Positions 32,710 to 42,682 are shown, numbered from the stretch's first letter. The stretch is 64,000 bases of DNA from Rhizobium croatiense (GCF_019793465.1 NZ_JAILYJ010000001.1:62001-126000), one strand, 5' to 3'. Numbers and translations: made by a program. The notes: a model not told the origin generated them from the letters alone.

Positions 32710-33828
32710 CTAAAGCCACTTCCTCCGCCGGAAGAAGGTGAACAGGCTGAGGCAAAGGACACCGATGACGCCAAGCACGACGAAATAGCCGTATTGGAAC
32801 TTCAGTTCCGGCATATCGTCGAAATTCATCCCGTAAATGCCGGCGATCGCCGTGGGGACGGCGAGGATCGCCGCCCAGGCGGCGAGTTTGCGGGCAATCG
32901 CAGTCTGCTCCGTCTGGCCGATCATCACGCTCGCCTCGAAGGCGAAGGCCAGCACCTCGCGCAGCGCGTCGATATCTTCCTGCACCCGGCGCACATGATC
33001 GGTCACATCGCGAAACAGCGACTGCAGCGTCGGATCCATGCCGGGGAGGTCGATGTGCTCGTATCGCCGGCAGACATCCACCAGCGGCACCACGGCGTTG
33101 CGCAGCCGCAAGAGCTTGCGCCGCAAAAGGTAAAGCCGTTCGATGTCGGATTTTGCCAACTGTTCGCGCAGCACCAGATCCTCGAGCTTCTCGACCTCCT
33201 CCTGCACGACCTCGATGACGGGCATGTAGTTGTCGACGATGAAATCGAGGATGGAATAAAGGATGTAGTTCTCGCCATGGGCAAGCGCGGTAGGCGTCGC
33301 CTCGCATCGCTGCCTGACCGCCAGGTAGGAAGAGGACTCTCCATGGCGAACGGAGACGACATAGCCCCGACCGACGAACAGATGCGTTTCGCCGAAGATG
33401 ATCTCGCCATCCTTCATATGGGCGGTGCGGGCGACGATGAACATCGCATCCCCGTAAATCTCCAGCTTCGGGCGCTGATGGGGCTGCGCCGCATCCTCGA
33501 TCGCCAGCGGATGGAGATTGAACTCGGCTTGCACCTGGTGCAGCAGCACTTCATCCGGCTCATGCAGGCCGATCCAGACGATGGCATTCTCGCGGCTGCG
33601 CCATTCGCCGGCTTCCCCTATCCTGATGTCGCGAATGCGCTGCCCCTGCTGGTATACGGCGGCAGCCACCACGCCCCGCCGCTCTTGCCGCGGCGATGCA
33701 GAGCCGCTGCCGGCCTGCGGGGAAACACTGTCCGGATCCTTCAACCGTTCCAAATTGTGCCGTCCTCCATTTCCAGACATGGCCTCGCCGTGGCCGGCCT
33801 CCTCGCCGATCCGCGTGGTGGCGATCAT
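32710..33828 (-). CDS. corA: CorA-family magnesium/divalent metal transporter
   Basis: A 372-residue CorA protein: a large cytoplasmic N-terminal alpha/beta domain, a long stalk helix of about residues 195-310, and two C-terminal membrane helices. The first ends in YGMNFDDMPEL with the GMN selectivity motif, and a basic FFRRRKWL tail follows the second. It forms a pentameric channel for Mg2+, or Co2+/Ni2+ in some members. The start could be the ATG at 33828 or the ATG at 33780; the first 48 bases encode a poorly structured leader. The neighbouring DUF4272-like gene is on the same strand 57 bp upstream. Confidence 0.93.
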   Translation of the reverse strand: MIATTRIGEEAGHGEAMSGNGGRHNLERLKDPDSVSPQAGSGSASPRQERRGVVAAAVYQQGQRIRDIRIGEAGEWRSRENAIVWIGLHEPDEVLLHQVQAEFNLHPLAIEDAAQPHQRPKLEIYGDAMFIVARTAHMKDGEIIFGETHLFVGRGYVVSVRHGESSSYLAVRQRCEATPTALAHGENYILYSILDFIVDNYMPVIEVVQEEVEKLEDLVLREQLAKSDIERLYLLRRKLLRLRNAVVPLVDVCRRYEHIDLPGMDPTLQSLFRDVTDHVRRVQEDIDALREVLAFAFEASVMIGQTEQTAIARKLAAWAAILAVPTAIAGIYGMNFDDMPELKFQYGYFVVLGVIGVLCLSLFTFFRRRKWL

Positions 33829-33885
33829 AATGCTATTTCACCCAATATGCATCCGCCTTGGAAGCTCATTCGGCGCAGGACGGCA

Positions 33886-34596
33886 TCAAGTATCGGTGGA
33901 AATATCGTCCCAGTCCTGGCCCATGTAGCCGATCAGCCAATTGAGGGCGTAGTGGCGTTCGTAAACGACGCCCTTGTTCAACCCCGCCGGCGGCTCCTCG
34001 CCCTTCAGCCGCGCGTTCACGACAGCCCAGTCGTAGCGGTAGATCAGGTCGGCGGCGTCAAGCAGGTCTTTCTGCGGGCGCAGCTTGGCGCGGCGCAGCA
34101 GCCCGTCTGTTCCCAGTTCACGGAGCGTGTTCGCGATGAACGGAACATCGCAAATGTGGTCCGGACGTTCGAGCTCAGGTGTTATTCCGAGCGCCCACAA
34201 CATGACATGCACGCCTTCGTAGCGCCAGGTGAAGTTCACCCGATCCTGCTCCGATGGATCGGGATCGTCCATGAGCGCCCGTTCCTTGGGGGTCAAGAAA
34301 CTTGCCGCATCGAACTGCCGAATGAGGGTCTCGCCCATCGCGTGATCGCCGGTCTCGCCTTTCACGGCAACGATAGCAAGCGCGATACCACGCTCAACGA
34401 CAGCTTTGTTATCACGGCGGCTGCTGTCGCTCTCCGCCTCGATCGTCGGCAGATGATCGATCGTCGGCACGCCCTCCGACTGAAGCTGGGCGATAGACCG
34501 GGCTTTGCGGGCCTGCGTCTCGTCCGGGGTTTGAGAAACGGCCGCCTGTACCGGAAGGATCAATGCAAGAAAGACTGAAAATATGCGCTTCATCAT
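33886..34596 (-). CDS. DUF4272-like exported protein
   Basis: A 236-residue protein with a signal peptide (MKRIFSVFLALILPVQAAVS) and the block TWRYEGVHVMLWALGI near residue 125 that characterises DUF4272. The later AADLIYRYDWAVVNARL and YERHYALNWLIGY segments fit the same family. Function is unknown; members are usually cytoplasmic, so an export signal is slightly unusual. AGGAG lies seven bases before tandem ATGs at 34596 and 34593, either of which could be used. Transcription may continue into corA. Confidence 0.8.
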   Translation of the reverse strand: MMKRIFSVFLALILPVQAAVSQTPDETQARKARSIAQLQSEGVPTIDHLPTIEAESDSSRRDNKAVVERGIALAIVAVKGETGDHAMGETLIRQFDAASFLTPKERALMDDPDPSEQDRVNFTWRYEGVHVMLWALGITPELERPDHICDVPFIANTLRELGTDGLLRRAKLRPQKDLLDAADLIYRYDWAVVNARLKGEEPPAGLNKGVVYERHYALNWLIGYMGQDWDDISTDT

Positions 34597-34796
34597 TATT
34601 GGCTCCTGTCATCCCTGGCGTCTATCGATAGGCATTTTCCTGTCTGAGCGGGATCATGAACACGCAAGGGGCGGCGAGTTTCCGGAAAACTGGTAAACGG
34701 CCCTGTTACATCCCGGAACACATCGTTAAATTTTTTTCGTTACAAAGGGATCACGTCAAGCCGGTATGACGCCGGGACCGTTCGATGGGGACTTGA

Positions 34797-36680
34797 ATGC
34801 GTCGTCCAAACATAAAATCGAGTTTGCTGTTGATCTTCAGCGGCATCGCCCTCCTTTTCGGTCTTGTCGCTTATCTCGCCGTCGATGGTCTTCGAAATAC
34901 CAACGGTTCCACCGAGGAAATCGCGACCCACTGGCTGCCGAGCGTGCAGGCTTCGCAGGCGATCAATCTCGACATGACGAATTTGCGCCTCGCCTACCGC
35001 GATCACGTCATCGCGCAGACCGAGGCGGAGAAAAAGACGCGCGAAGAGTCCATTGCCGTCGCCGAGAATGCCATTCGCAGATCGGTGGACGCCTACCTTC
35101 CGCTTGCTTCGTCCGACCACGAGCGCGAGCTGATCAAGACGATCAAGGAGAGCGTTGAGGGCTACATCGCCAGCACCTCGCAATTGCTCGCCCTTTCGCG
35201 CGCCAACAAGACCGAGGAAGCCGGGCAATACCTGGGCGCGGGGATGCGCTCCTACTCGGACACGCTGAAGGAAGCGACGGCGAGCCTCGTCGAACTGGAT
35301 GTCAGCGGCAGCAACAAGGCTGCCGAACTCAGCAAGGAAACCTTCGCCTCGATAGAATTCTACCTTCTTGCCGCGATCGGATTTGCGGGATTGCTCGTTC
35401 TCGGCGCCGTCGCCTTCGTGCTGAAGAGCATCGCCAACCCGATCACCGGCATCACCGTCTCGATGCGGCGCCTGGCCGAGGGGGACACCGGCTCGGAAAT
35501 CCCCTTTGCCGACCGCGCCGATGAGGTCGGCTCGATGGCTGCGGCAGTAGAGATCTTTCGCCAAGCGGCGATCACGAACAAGCGGCTGGCGCTGGAAGCC
35601 GAAGAAAACCGCAACAAGGCGGAGGCCGAGCGTGTTGCCGCCCAAAAGCAGGCGGAAGAAGACGCTTCGGAGCGGCTGCGCATTGCCACCTCGGGTCTTG
35701 CAGCCGGTTTGAAGCGGCTCGCCGCGGGCGACCTCGCCTTCCAGCTCAACGAGACCTTCGCTCCCGATTTCGAGGCGCTGCGCCACGACTTCAACCAGTC
35801 GGTAACGCAGCTCGGCGCGACGCTGAGAGCAATTTCCGAAAGCATCGGCACGATCGACGAAGGCACGCGGGAAATTTCTTCCGGCGCCAGCGATCTTTCC
35901 AAGCGCACGGAGCAGCAGGCCGCCTCGCTCGAGGAGACCGCCGCCGCCCTGGAACAGATCACCGCCAATGTGTCGAACTCCAGCAAGCGGACCGAGGAGA
36001 CACGCACGGTCGCCACCGAGGCAAATCGCAGCGCCGGGATCTCCGCAGAAGTCGTCTCCCATGCAGAGGAAGCGATGGAACGCATCGAGACCTCGTCGCA
36101 GCAGATTTCCAACATTATCAGCGTCATCGACGAAATCGCATTCCAGACCAACCTTCTGGCCCTGAATGCCGGCGTCGAGGCGGCGAGAGCCGGTGAGGCC
36201 GGCAAGGGTTTTGCCGTCGTTGCCCAGGAAGTGCGCGAACTCGCACAGCGCTCCGCGAGCGCTGCCAAGGAAATCAAGGGCCTGATCCAGAACTCCTCGA
36301 AGGAGGTGGAAAGCGGCGTCAAGCTGGTGCGCGATACCGGCCAGGCCTTGAAGACCATCGGCGGTTTCATCACCCAGATCAATCACCATATGGATTCGAT
36401 CGCCACGTCTGCGAAAGAGCAGTCGATCGGGTTGAGCGAAGTGAACGTCGCGGTCAATCAGATGGACCAGACCACACAACAGAACGCAGCGATGGTGGAA
36501 CAGTCGACGGCGGCATCCGACTCGCTCGCGCAGGAAGCCCAGAAGCTTCGCGAACTGATCGCCCAGTTCAGGCTCGACGATGCGGCCCACGGCCAGTCGG
36601 CAGCTCTTCGCTCGACGGCGAGGACGATGGCGCAGCCGACAACCCGCGCGGCCATCCATGCGGTGGCGGCAAGCCGCTGA
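34797..36680 (+). CDS. Methyl-accepting chemotaxis protein
   Basis: A 627-residue inner-membrane chemoreceptor. TM1 is about residues 9-29, followed by a periplasmic four-helix-bundle sensor (30-186) and TM2 (187-209). HAMP follows, then a helical linker with a second HAMP-like stretch (AAGLKRLAAGDLAFQL), and a signalling domain whose hairpin tip holds VIDEIAFQTNLLALNAGVEA (about 443-462) and GFAVVAQEVRELA. It passes ligand status to CheA/CheW. No C-terminal CheR-docking pentapeptide is seen. The ATG follows GGGA. It is monocistronic, ends before a hairpin at 36733, and converges on the NCS1 transporter. Confidence 0.94.
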   Translation: MRRPNIKSSLLLIFSGIALLFGLVAYLAVDGLRNTNGSTEEIATHWLPSVQASQAINLDMTNLRLAYRDHVIAQTEAEKKTREESIAVAENAIRRSVDAYLPLASSDHERELIKTIKESVEGYIASTSQLLALSRANKTEEAGQYLGAGMRSYSDTLKEATASLVELDVSGSNKAAELSKETFASIEFYLLAAIGFAGLLVLGAVAFVLKSIANPITGITVSMRRLAEGDTGSEIPFADRADEVGSMAAAVEIFRQAAITNKRLALEAEENRNKAEAERVAAQKQAEEDASERLRIATSGLAAGLKRLAAGDLAFQLNETFAPDFEALRHDFNQSVTQLGATLRAISESIGTIDEGTREISSGASDLSKRTEQQAASLEETAAALEQITANVSNSSKRTEETRTVATEANRSAGISAEVVSHAEEAMERIETSSQQISNIISVIDEIAFQTNLLALNAGVEAARAGEAGKGFAVVAQEVRELAQRSASAAKEIKGLIQNSSKEVESGVKLVRDTGQALKTIGGFITQINHHMDSIATSAKEQSIGLSEVNVAVNQMDQTTQQNAAMVEQSTAASDSLAQEAQKLRELIAQFRLDDAAHGQSAALRSTARTMAQPTTRAAIHAVAASR

Positions 36681-36732
36681 ACAGGGGCGAATGACGGATC
36701 CCTACCCTGACGGCCGCTCACGCAAACATAAT

Positions 36733-36766
36733 ATGAAGGCGCCCGGCCAGGACCGGACGCCTTCAT
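36733..36766. terminator. Hairpin between convergent MCP and NCS1 genes
   Basis: Arms ATGAAGGCG (36733-36741) and CGCCTTCAT (36758-36766) pair perfectly, and an inner CCGG/CCGG adds four more pairs. It lies between converging stops and probably serves both strands, though the T-tracts are weak. Confidence 0.65.
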
Positions 36767-36770
36767 TTCA

Positions 36771-38222
36771 TCATGACGCGAAGGCCGGCTTGCGCCGCGC
36801 GCCCATTCTCAGCACGAAATAAATCGCTCCGCCAATGGCGACGCCGAAGAACCAGCCATAGGTGCCCCACCAGTCCGGCAGGATCGAGGTGAAGGTCGGC
36901 AGGATCGAGGAAAACAGTGCGCCCACCGCAAATGCGATGAAGGCGTTGCCGTGCCATCCATTCTGGAACCGGAACTCGCCATTCTCGTGGTAGAGCGCTT
37001 CGACGTTCAGTTGGCTCTTTCGGATGAGGTAGTAGTCTACCATCATGATGCCGAAAATCGGCCCCATCGTCGATCCGATGAAATTGACGAAATGCGCCGC
37101 ACCCGTCTCCCAGGGTGCAAACGGATAAAGCACGAGCGCGATCAGCGCGGCAATGTATCCCCCGCGTTTGAAGTTGATCTGACGCGGGAAGACATTGGCG
37201 AAATCGAATGCCGGCGACACGAAGTTCGCCACGACGTTGATGCCGAGCGTGGCGACTGCAAATGTCAGCGCGGCAAGCAGCGCGAGGAACCAGCTATCAA
37301 ATTTCGCCGATATCATTTCCGGATGCAGCAGCACCTCGCCATAGACGGTGAAGGCCGCCGTGGTCGTGACACCCGCAACAAGGCAGAAGGCCAGGAGATT
37401 GATCGGCAGCCCCCAGAGATTGCCTTTCCTGAGCGCCTTTTCGCTCGTCGCATAACGCGAGAAATCGCAGAAGTTCAGGTAGAGCGCTGCGAAATAGGTG
37501 ATCCAGGTGGCGGCCACCGCGGCAAGCGCCGCAAACGAGCCGGGCTCGCCCGGCACGCCGGCATCTTTGGTCTTTTCGATCAGCACATCGCGCGGGATTT
37601 CCGAACCGAACGAGAAGGTGCCCGACTTGACGACCAGATAGACGGCCAGGATCAGCATCATGATCCAGACGGCGGGGCCGGCCCAATCCTGGAACTTGCG
37701 AACCGTCTCCATCCCCCGCTGAATGATCAGCAGCTGCAGCGCCCAGACGATGACGTAGCAGATCAGTTCGAGGGTCGAGTGGCCGAGCATGTGGCTGTTC
37801 TGATGGAAGGCGAGCAGGCTCTCGTTCCTGATCAAGAGGGCGACGATGGCGCCGGATGCGGCGGCGGTCTGCGCGCCGTACCAGAAGCAGGCGACCACCG
37901 CCCGGACCAGTGCCGGGACATTGGCACCGAAGGTACCGAAGGAGGCCCGCGCCAGAACCGGAAAGGGCACGCCGGTGCGCACGCCGGCATTGCCGACCAG
38001 GCTCATCAGAAAGAAGATCACCAGGGAGCCGATGCCGATGGCGATGACGAAATTGACGAAGCTGCCGCACAGCAGGAACAGGCTCGCCGCCAGATAATAG
38101 CCCCACAGGCTGTGGACATCGGACGTCCAGACGTTGAAGATGCTGAACGCACCCCATTTACGCTCCGCGGCGGGTGCAAGGTCCTCGTTATACAACGAGG
38201 GAGACGGATCTCGAATGCTCAT
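36771..38222 (-). CDS. NCS1-family nucleobase/allantoin:cation symporter
   Basis: A 483-residue transporter with about twelve membrane helices, of the nucleobase:cation symporter-1 family that imports purines, pyrimidines, allantoin or hydantoins. Family blocks are VWTSDVHSLWGYYLA near residue 31, ARASFGTFGANVPALVRA near 91, an NFCDFSRYA segment near 249, and IMMVDYYLIRKSQLN near 393. The ATG follows GGGAGG. It stands alone, without a linked catabolic enzyme, so the substrate is open. A short palindrome around GTACAC lies 85 bp upstream and may be an operator. Confidence 0.92.
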   Translation of the reverse strand: MSIRDPSPSLYNEDLAPAAERKWGAFSIFNVWTSDVHSLWGYYLAASLFLLCGSFVNFVIAIGIGSLVIFFLMSLVGNAGVRTGVPFPVLARASFGTFGANVPALVRAVVACFWYGAQTAAASGAIVALLIRNESLLAFHQNSHMLGHSTLELICYVIVWALQLLIIQRGMETVRKFQDWAGPAVWIMMLILAVYLVVKSGTFSFGSEIPRDVLIEKTKDAGVPGEPGSFAALAAVAATWITYFAALYLNFCDFSRYATSEKALRKGNLWGLPINLLAFCLVAGVTTTAAFTVYGEVLLHPEMISAKFDSWFLALLAALTFAVATLGINVVANFVSPAFDFANVFPRQINFKRGGYIAALIALVLYPFAPWETGAAHFVNFIGSTMGPIFGIMMVDYYLIRKSQLNVEALYHENGEFRFQNGWHGNAFIAFAVGALFSSILPTFTSILPDWWGTYGWFFGVAIGGAIYFVLRMGARRKPAFAS

Positions 38223-38306
38223 GAATGCCCTCCCATATCCCCTGTGGCGACTCGACCACGGGAGGAAGTCTGCGCCTCATTTAGGCATCTGACAATTTAA
38301 TAGTCA

Positions 38307-38320
38307 CATTGTACACAATG
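38307..38320. promoter_or_regulatory. Possible GntR-type operator upstream of the NCS1 gene
   Basis: CATTGTACACAATG has five-base arms CATTG/CAATG around a TACA centre, the kind of TTGT-ACAA site used by FCD-type GntR repressors. A second GTACA occurs at 38334. Support is by pattern only. Confidence 0.35.
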
Positions 38321-38379
38321 CTGATGGCCGCACTGTACAGATGCCTCCGGGCAGCGCCGCGGAAAGCTTTAGCCGCCGC

Positions 38380-39534
38380 CTATCGAGCGGCGGCGACCCG
38401 TCCGGCCAGTCGAAACGGACTTGCGACCGCCGCGCCGGCGGCATCGAAGACGAAGGCGCCGACGTCGCCGGCGCTCGTGCGCCGGCCGCTCTCGAAGGAG
38501 GCGAGCTGGGCGCCGAACTTGGCAAGCGATGCATAGCGATCGTGCCCCAGCCCGTCGGATGCTTCGATCGACGTGATGTCGATAACCCGAAGCCTTTCCT
38601 TCATGGCAGCCTCCTCGATGACGGGATCATTGATATCGAGACGCCCGACGCGCGGGCGCTCTCCCGCGATGAAGCTCGATGCCACGAGCGCCCGATCATC
38701 CTTCGAAACCAGGAGGGAGATCGGGATCGGCATCTGGCCGATATCCGTCAGCTGGGAGCGGAACACGTCGACGTCGATATCGGGGGCGGCGAGCACCACT
38801 GCCAACTTTCCGACGACCTCGTCGCGGTGCTGCAGCTTGAGCTGCCGTACCGTTTCCATCACCAGGAATCCACCCATGCTGTGTCCGAACAGAATGATGC
38901 GCTTCACCTTGCCCGAGGCCGAAAGCGACGTGACGAGAGAGTCGAGTTCGCTGCGCGAGGAAAGCGCGGCGTCACGGTCGGCGACATATCCCGCGACCGA
39001 TGCGGCCGAAGGCCAGGAAAACAGGATCGGGGCGCCCGGTATCTTGGCGTCCGCGGCGATCTGGGCGGTGCGATAAAGCGCCTCCTGGTAACTGTAGTTA
39101 TAGCCGTGCACGAAGATGCCGATGGTGCCGTCAGGTTGCACGGATCCCAGCGCCTGCTTCACGAAGGCGTCCTTCGGCAACGGCTTGCGCTCGACGACGG
39201 CAAATTGCCGTTCCGGGTCCGGCTTCACCGTCGGGTAGACGATCGCCGTGTCCTTCCTGCCGGGTGGAACGGAAAACGTGAATTGCTCGTATGTGAGGTT
39301 CGCTGCCCATGTGCCGCCAAACCCGCCCCTTGCGCTATCGGGCGCTCTGTTGGTCGCGGCCAGGACGTTCACCCGATCCGGAACCGTTTCAGAATGAACA
39401 GGCTCACTGAGATGAACGGGCTTCAAGACTTCAGGCGATGGTCTCGTGGCGCAGCCTGCAAGCACCGCCAGGCCGATCGCTACGATAACGGCCGAGCCGG
39501 CGTTTGGCAGCCTTTGAGAGTACCGTTCCCTCAT
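38380..39534 (-). CDS. Lipoprotein alpha/beta hydrolase (DUF900-like)
   Basis: A 384-residue predicted lipoprotein: a hydrophobic N-terminus ending in the lipobox LAGC with Cys28, then an alpha/beta-hydrolase domain containing GIFVHGYNYSYQEA near residue 138 and the nucleophile elbow FGHSMGGF near 215. A later DIDVDVF segment could supply the acid. This arrangement fits the DUF900 group of esterase-like hydrolases; substrates are unknown. It lies on the same strand 76 bp downstream of the RND permease, with a strong hairpin in between, so it may be only partly co-transcribed with the efflux operon. Confidence 0.82.
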   Translation of the reverse strand: MRERYSQRLPNAGSAVIVAIGLAVLAGCATRPSPEVLKPVHLSEPVHSETVPDRVNVLAATNRAPDSARGGFGGTWAANLTYEQFTFSVPPGRKDTAIVYPTVKPDPERQFAVVERKPLPKDAFVKQALGSVQPDGTIGIFVHGYNYSYQEALYRTAQIAADAKIPGAPILFSWPSAASVAGYVADRDAALSSRSELDSLVTSLSASGKVKRIILFGHSMGGFLVMETVRQLKLQHRDEVVGKLAVVLAAPDIDVDVFRSQLTDIGQMPIPISLLVSKDDRALVASSFIAGERPRVGRLDINDPVIEEAAMKERLRVIDITSIEASDGLGHDRYASLAKFGAQLASFESGRRTSAGDVGAFVFDAAGAAVASPFRLAGRVAAAR

Positions 39535-39560
39535 CGATTCGTTCCCCTGGAAGCCGAGCT

Positions 39561-39587
39561 ATGCAGCCGCCGACATGGCGGCTGCAT
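39561..39587. terminator. Strong hairpin downstream of the RND permease
   Basis: An 11-bp perfect inverted repeat, ATGCAGCCGCC / GGCGGCTGCAT, with a five-base loop, between the RND permease stop and the lipoprotein start. There is no T-tract, so it may attenuate rather than end transcription, or protect the upstream mRNA. Confidence 0.55.
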
Positions 39588-39610
39588 TTGATAGCCGTCA
39601 AAGCCCGTCT

Positions 39611-42600
39611 TCATGCTTCCGCCGCGGCGTCGGCCCGAACCCCCTCGTCCCTCGGGATTCTGAACCAGGCGACGTAAAGCGCCGGCAGAAATAGCAGGGT
39701 CAGTGCGGTTCCGATGACGATGCCGCCCATCATGGCGTAGGCCATCGGGCCCCAGAAGATCTCGCGCGAGATCGGGATCAGCGCGAGGGTTGCGGCCGCT
39801 GCCGTCAGCATGATCGGTCGCATCCGGTGTTCCGTCGCCTCGATGACCGCCTGCCACGCCGCGACACCTTCGGCGCGCAGATGTTCGATCTGCACCACCA
39901 GGATGACCGAGTTGCGGATCAGGATGCCGATCAGCGCCAAAATGCCGAGGATCGCGACGAAGCCCATGGGGGCATTGCTCAGCAGCAGCGCCGCGACCAC
40001 GCCGATCAGCGCCGTCGGCGCCACCGCGAAGACCAGGAAGAGGCGGCTGAAGCTCTGCAGCTGGATCATCAGGATCGTCGCCATCGTAAACAGCATCAGC
40101 GGCGCCACGGCCGCGATCGGCCCCTGGGCTTCGGCGCTGGATTCGACCGCGCCGCCGACTTCCACCTTGTATCCGACAGGAAGGTTCTTCTGGAACTCTT
40201 CGACCTTCGGCTTCAGCTGATCGACGATCGTGGCCGGCTGCGTCGAGCCGATGACGGCTGCCTTGAGGGTGATGGTGGGTTGCCGGTCGCGACGCCAGAT
40301 CGTCGGCTGCTCGAGCTCGTAGCGGAAGTTCGCCACCGCCGACAGAGGCACGACCTTGCCGTTGGAGGTGGAGAGCTGCAGGTTCTGCAACGTCTGGATG
40401 GAATCGCGCTCGGATGCCCTGGCCCGCCCGACCACGTTGACCAGGTAGATGTCGTCACGGATCTGCGTTGCCGTCGAGCCTTCGACGATGCCGTTGAGAG
40501 CGGTTGCGATGTCCTCGGAGGAGACGCCGAGCTGGCGCGCCTTGTCCTGCAGGACATCGACCTTCACCACGCGAGAGGGCTCGTTCCAGTCCAGAACCAT
40601 ATTCGACAGCAGCGGATGCGAACCGACCACGCCGGCAAACTGCTGGGAGATGTCGCGCACCTTCTGAATGTCAGGGCCGCTGATGCGGTACTGGACCGGC
40701 TTGCCCACGGGCGGACCGATGTCGAGAAGCTTGACGAAGGCGTCGGTGCCGGGGAACGTCTTTGTCAGATAGGCCTGCAGATCGGCCCGCACCTTATCGC
40801 GCACCTCAAGCCCCTTGGTGACAATCACCGTCTGCCCGAACGACACGTCCGGCGTCTGCACGTCGAAGGACAGAATGAAGCGCGGCGCGCCCTGGCCGAC
40901 ATAGGTCGTCCAGTGATCGATGTCCTTGTTGCCGGCCAGCATATCCTTCTCGAACTTGGCCATCTGCCTGTTGGTCTCGGCAATCGAGCTGTTGTGCGGC
41001 AGATTCCAGTCGATGACGAGCTCGGTTCTGTCCGAATTCGGGAAGAACTGCTGCTGCACCAGGCCCATGCCCCCGACCGAAAGGGCGAAGACGCCGACCG
41101 TCAGCACGATGGTGATCCAGCGCCAGCGCATGGCGAGCTTCAGCAGCCAGGAGAAGGTGGCGGCGAAGCGTCCCTTCTTCTCGTGATGCGACTTCATCGT
41201 CTTCGGCAGGATGGTGACGCCGAGGAGCGGCGTGAACAGCACCGCCACGATCCAGGAAACGACCAGCGAAACTGCGATCACCACGAACAGTGTGAAGGTG
41301 AATTCGCCGGCGGCGCTGTTGTTGAGACCGACAGGGATGAAGCCCGCGACGGTGACGAGCGTTCCGGTCAACATCGGAAAAGCCGTCGATGTATAGACGT
41401 GGGTCGCCGCTTTCCTGAGATCGTCGCCCGCCTCCAGGCGCGCCACCATCATCTCGACGGCGATCATGGCGTCGTCGACGAGCAGGCCGAGCGCAATGAT
41501 CAATGCGCCGAGCGAGATGCGCTGCAGCGAGATGCCGGAATATTCCATCACCACGAAGGTGATGGCGAGCACGAGGGGTATGGAGATCGCCACCACCATG
41601 CCGGCGCGCAGGCCGAGGCTGATGAAGCTGATGACGAGAACGATGACGATCGCTTCGAAGAGCGCGCGGGTGAAGCCCGAAACGGCTTCGTCGACGACAT
41701 GCGGCTGGTCGGATACGCGGTGGACATCGACGCCGATCGGAAGATCGGCAACGACGCGTTTCATCTGCGCGTCGAGCCCCTCGCCGAATTCCAGAAGATT
41801 GGCGCCCTGCTTCATGCCGATGGCAAGCCCGATCGCCGGCTCGCCGTTGAAGCGGAACAGCGCCGACGGCGGATCGACGTAGCCGCGCCTGATCGTGGCG
41901 ACGTCGGTCAGCGGGAAGAAGCGGTCATTGATACGCAGGTTGATCGACCGCAGGCTCTCCTCGGATGTGAACTGTCCGCTCACCCGCAAGGCGATCCGCT
42001 CCGGACCGGCATCGACGAAGCCGGACTGCGTCACGGCATTCTGGGCCTGCAGGGTCTGGATGACCGACTGCTGGTCGATGCCAAGCGCTGCGATCTGGCG
42101 GGTGGAGAATTCCAGATAAATCGCCTCGTCCTGCGCGCCGATCACGTCGACCTTGCCGACATCGGGCACCTTCAAAACCTCGGAGCGGGCATTTTCGACA
42201 AGATCGCGAAGCTGGCGCTGCGTCAACCCGTCGCTCGTGAAGGCATAGATGTTTCCGAACACGTCGCCGAAGCGGTCATTGAAGAAGGGACCGACGACCC
42301 CGCTCGGAAAATCGCCCTTGATGTCGGCGATCATGTTGCGGATGCGCAGCCATGTCGGCGCGACATCCCTCGCCTTGGTCGTCGGCAGAAGCTCGACGAA
42401 GACGGTCGTCTGGCCGGCAACGGTCTCGCTCTTGGTATAGTCGAGCGATTCCAGTTCCTGCAGCTTCTTCTCGATCCTGTCGGTCACCTGCCGCGTCACT
42501 TCTTCGGCGGAGGCACCGGGCCACTGGGCCGTGATCACCATCGTCTTGATCGTGAAATTCGGATCTTCTTCACGGCCGAGGTTCAGGTAGGAGAAGGCGC

Positions 42601-42682
42601 CTGCGAGAATGAAGACGATCATGAAGTACCAGACGAGCGAACGGTGTTCGAGCGCCCAGTCTGAAAGATTGAAGGACTTCAC
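39611..42682 (-). CDS. RND efflux transporter, inner-membrane permease
   Basis: A 1023-residue AcrB/MexF-superfamily proton-drug antiporter with twelve membrane helices and two large periplasmic loops. TM4 carries the proton-relay pair in LGLLVDDAMIAVEMM near residue 401, and the N-terminal segment YLNLGREEDPNFTIK is typical of the branch using two-adaptor operons. The start is GTG at 42682, overlapping the stop of the adjacent adaptor gene. It exports hydrophobic compounds through an outer-membrane channel that is not encoded here. It is the third gene of a TetR-controlled operon. Confidence 0.93.
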   Translation of the reverse strand: MKSFNLSDWALEHRSLVWYFMIVFILAGAFSYLNLGREEDPNFTIKTMVITAQWPGASAEEVTRQVTDRIEKKLQELESLDYTKSETVAGQTTVFVELLPTTKARDVAPTWLRIRNMIADIKGDFPSGVVGPFFNDRFGDVFGNIYAFTSDGLTQRQLRDLVENARSEVLKVPDVGKVDVIGAQDEAIYLEFSTRQIAALGIDQQSVIQTLQAQNAVTQSGFVDAGPERIALRVSGQFTSEESLRSINLRINDRFFPLTDVATIRRGYVDPPSALFRFNGEPAIGLAIGMKQGANLLEFGEGLDAQMKRVVADLPIGVDVHRVSDQPHVVDEAVSGFTRALFEAIVIVLVISFISLGLRAGMVVAISIPLVLAITFVVMEYSGISLQRISLGALIIALGLLVDDAMIAVEMMVARLEAGDDLRKAATHVYTSTAFPMLTGTLVTVAGFIPVGLNNSAAGEFTFTLFVVIAVSLVVSWIVAVLFTPLLGVTILPKTMKSHHEKKGRFAATFSWLLKLAMRWRWITIVLTVGVFALSVGGMGLVQQQFFPNSDRTELVIDWNLPHNSSIAETNRQMAKFEKDMLAGNKDIDHWTTYVGQGAPRFILSFDVQTPDVSFGQTVIVTKGLEVRDKVRADLQAYLTKTFPGTDAFVKLLDIGPPVGKPVQYRISGPDIQKVRDISQQFAGVVGSHPLLSNMVLDWNEPSRVVKVDVLQDKARQLGVSSEDIATALNGIVEGSTATQIRDDIYLVNVVGRARASERDSIQTLQNLQLSTSNGKVVPLSAVANFRYELEQPTIWRRDRQPTITLKAAVIGSTQPATIVDQLKPKVEEFQKNLPVGYKVEVGGAVESSAEAQGPIAAVAPLMLFTMATILMIQLQSFSRLFLVFAVAPTALIGVVAALLLSNAPMGFVAILGILALIGILIRNSVILVVQIEHLRAEGVAAWQAVIEATEHRMRPIMLTAAAATLALIPISREIFWGPMAYAMMGGIVIGTALTLLFLPALYVAWFRIPRDEGVRADAAAEA

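Noticed and set aside
34715..34741. GGAAC followed by CGTT upstream of the chemoreceptor, resembling an EcfG promoter
   Set aside because: The spacer is 18 bp, longer than the 16-17 bp seen at the other two sites, and the sequence is dominated by a T-run. Not convincing without transcript data.
34740..36659. 639-residue minus-strand frame opposite the chemoreceptor
   Set aside because: The plus strand has the complete MCP architecture with conserved signalling motifs. The opposite frame is compositionally odd (Arg/Gly/Asp-rich) and has no domain.
38186..38208. CCTCGTT/AACGAGG inverted repeat near the NCS1 start
   Set aside because: It lies inside the NCS1 coding region and encodes ordinary codons. 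Chance symmetry is likely, and the GTACAC palindrome upstream is better placed.
39827..42664. 945-residue plus-strand frame opposite the RND permease
   Set aside because: It is an antisense shadow. The RND family is unmistakable on the minus strand, and the plus translation is a His/Asp/Arg-rich artefact.
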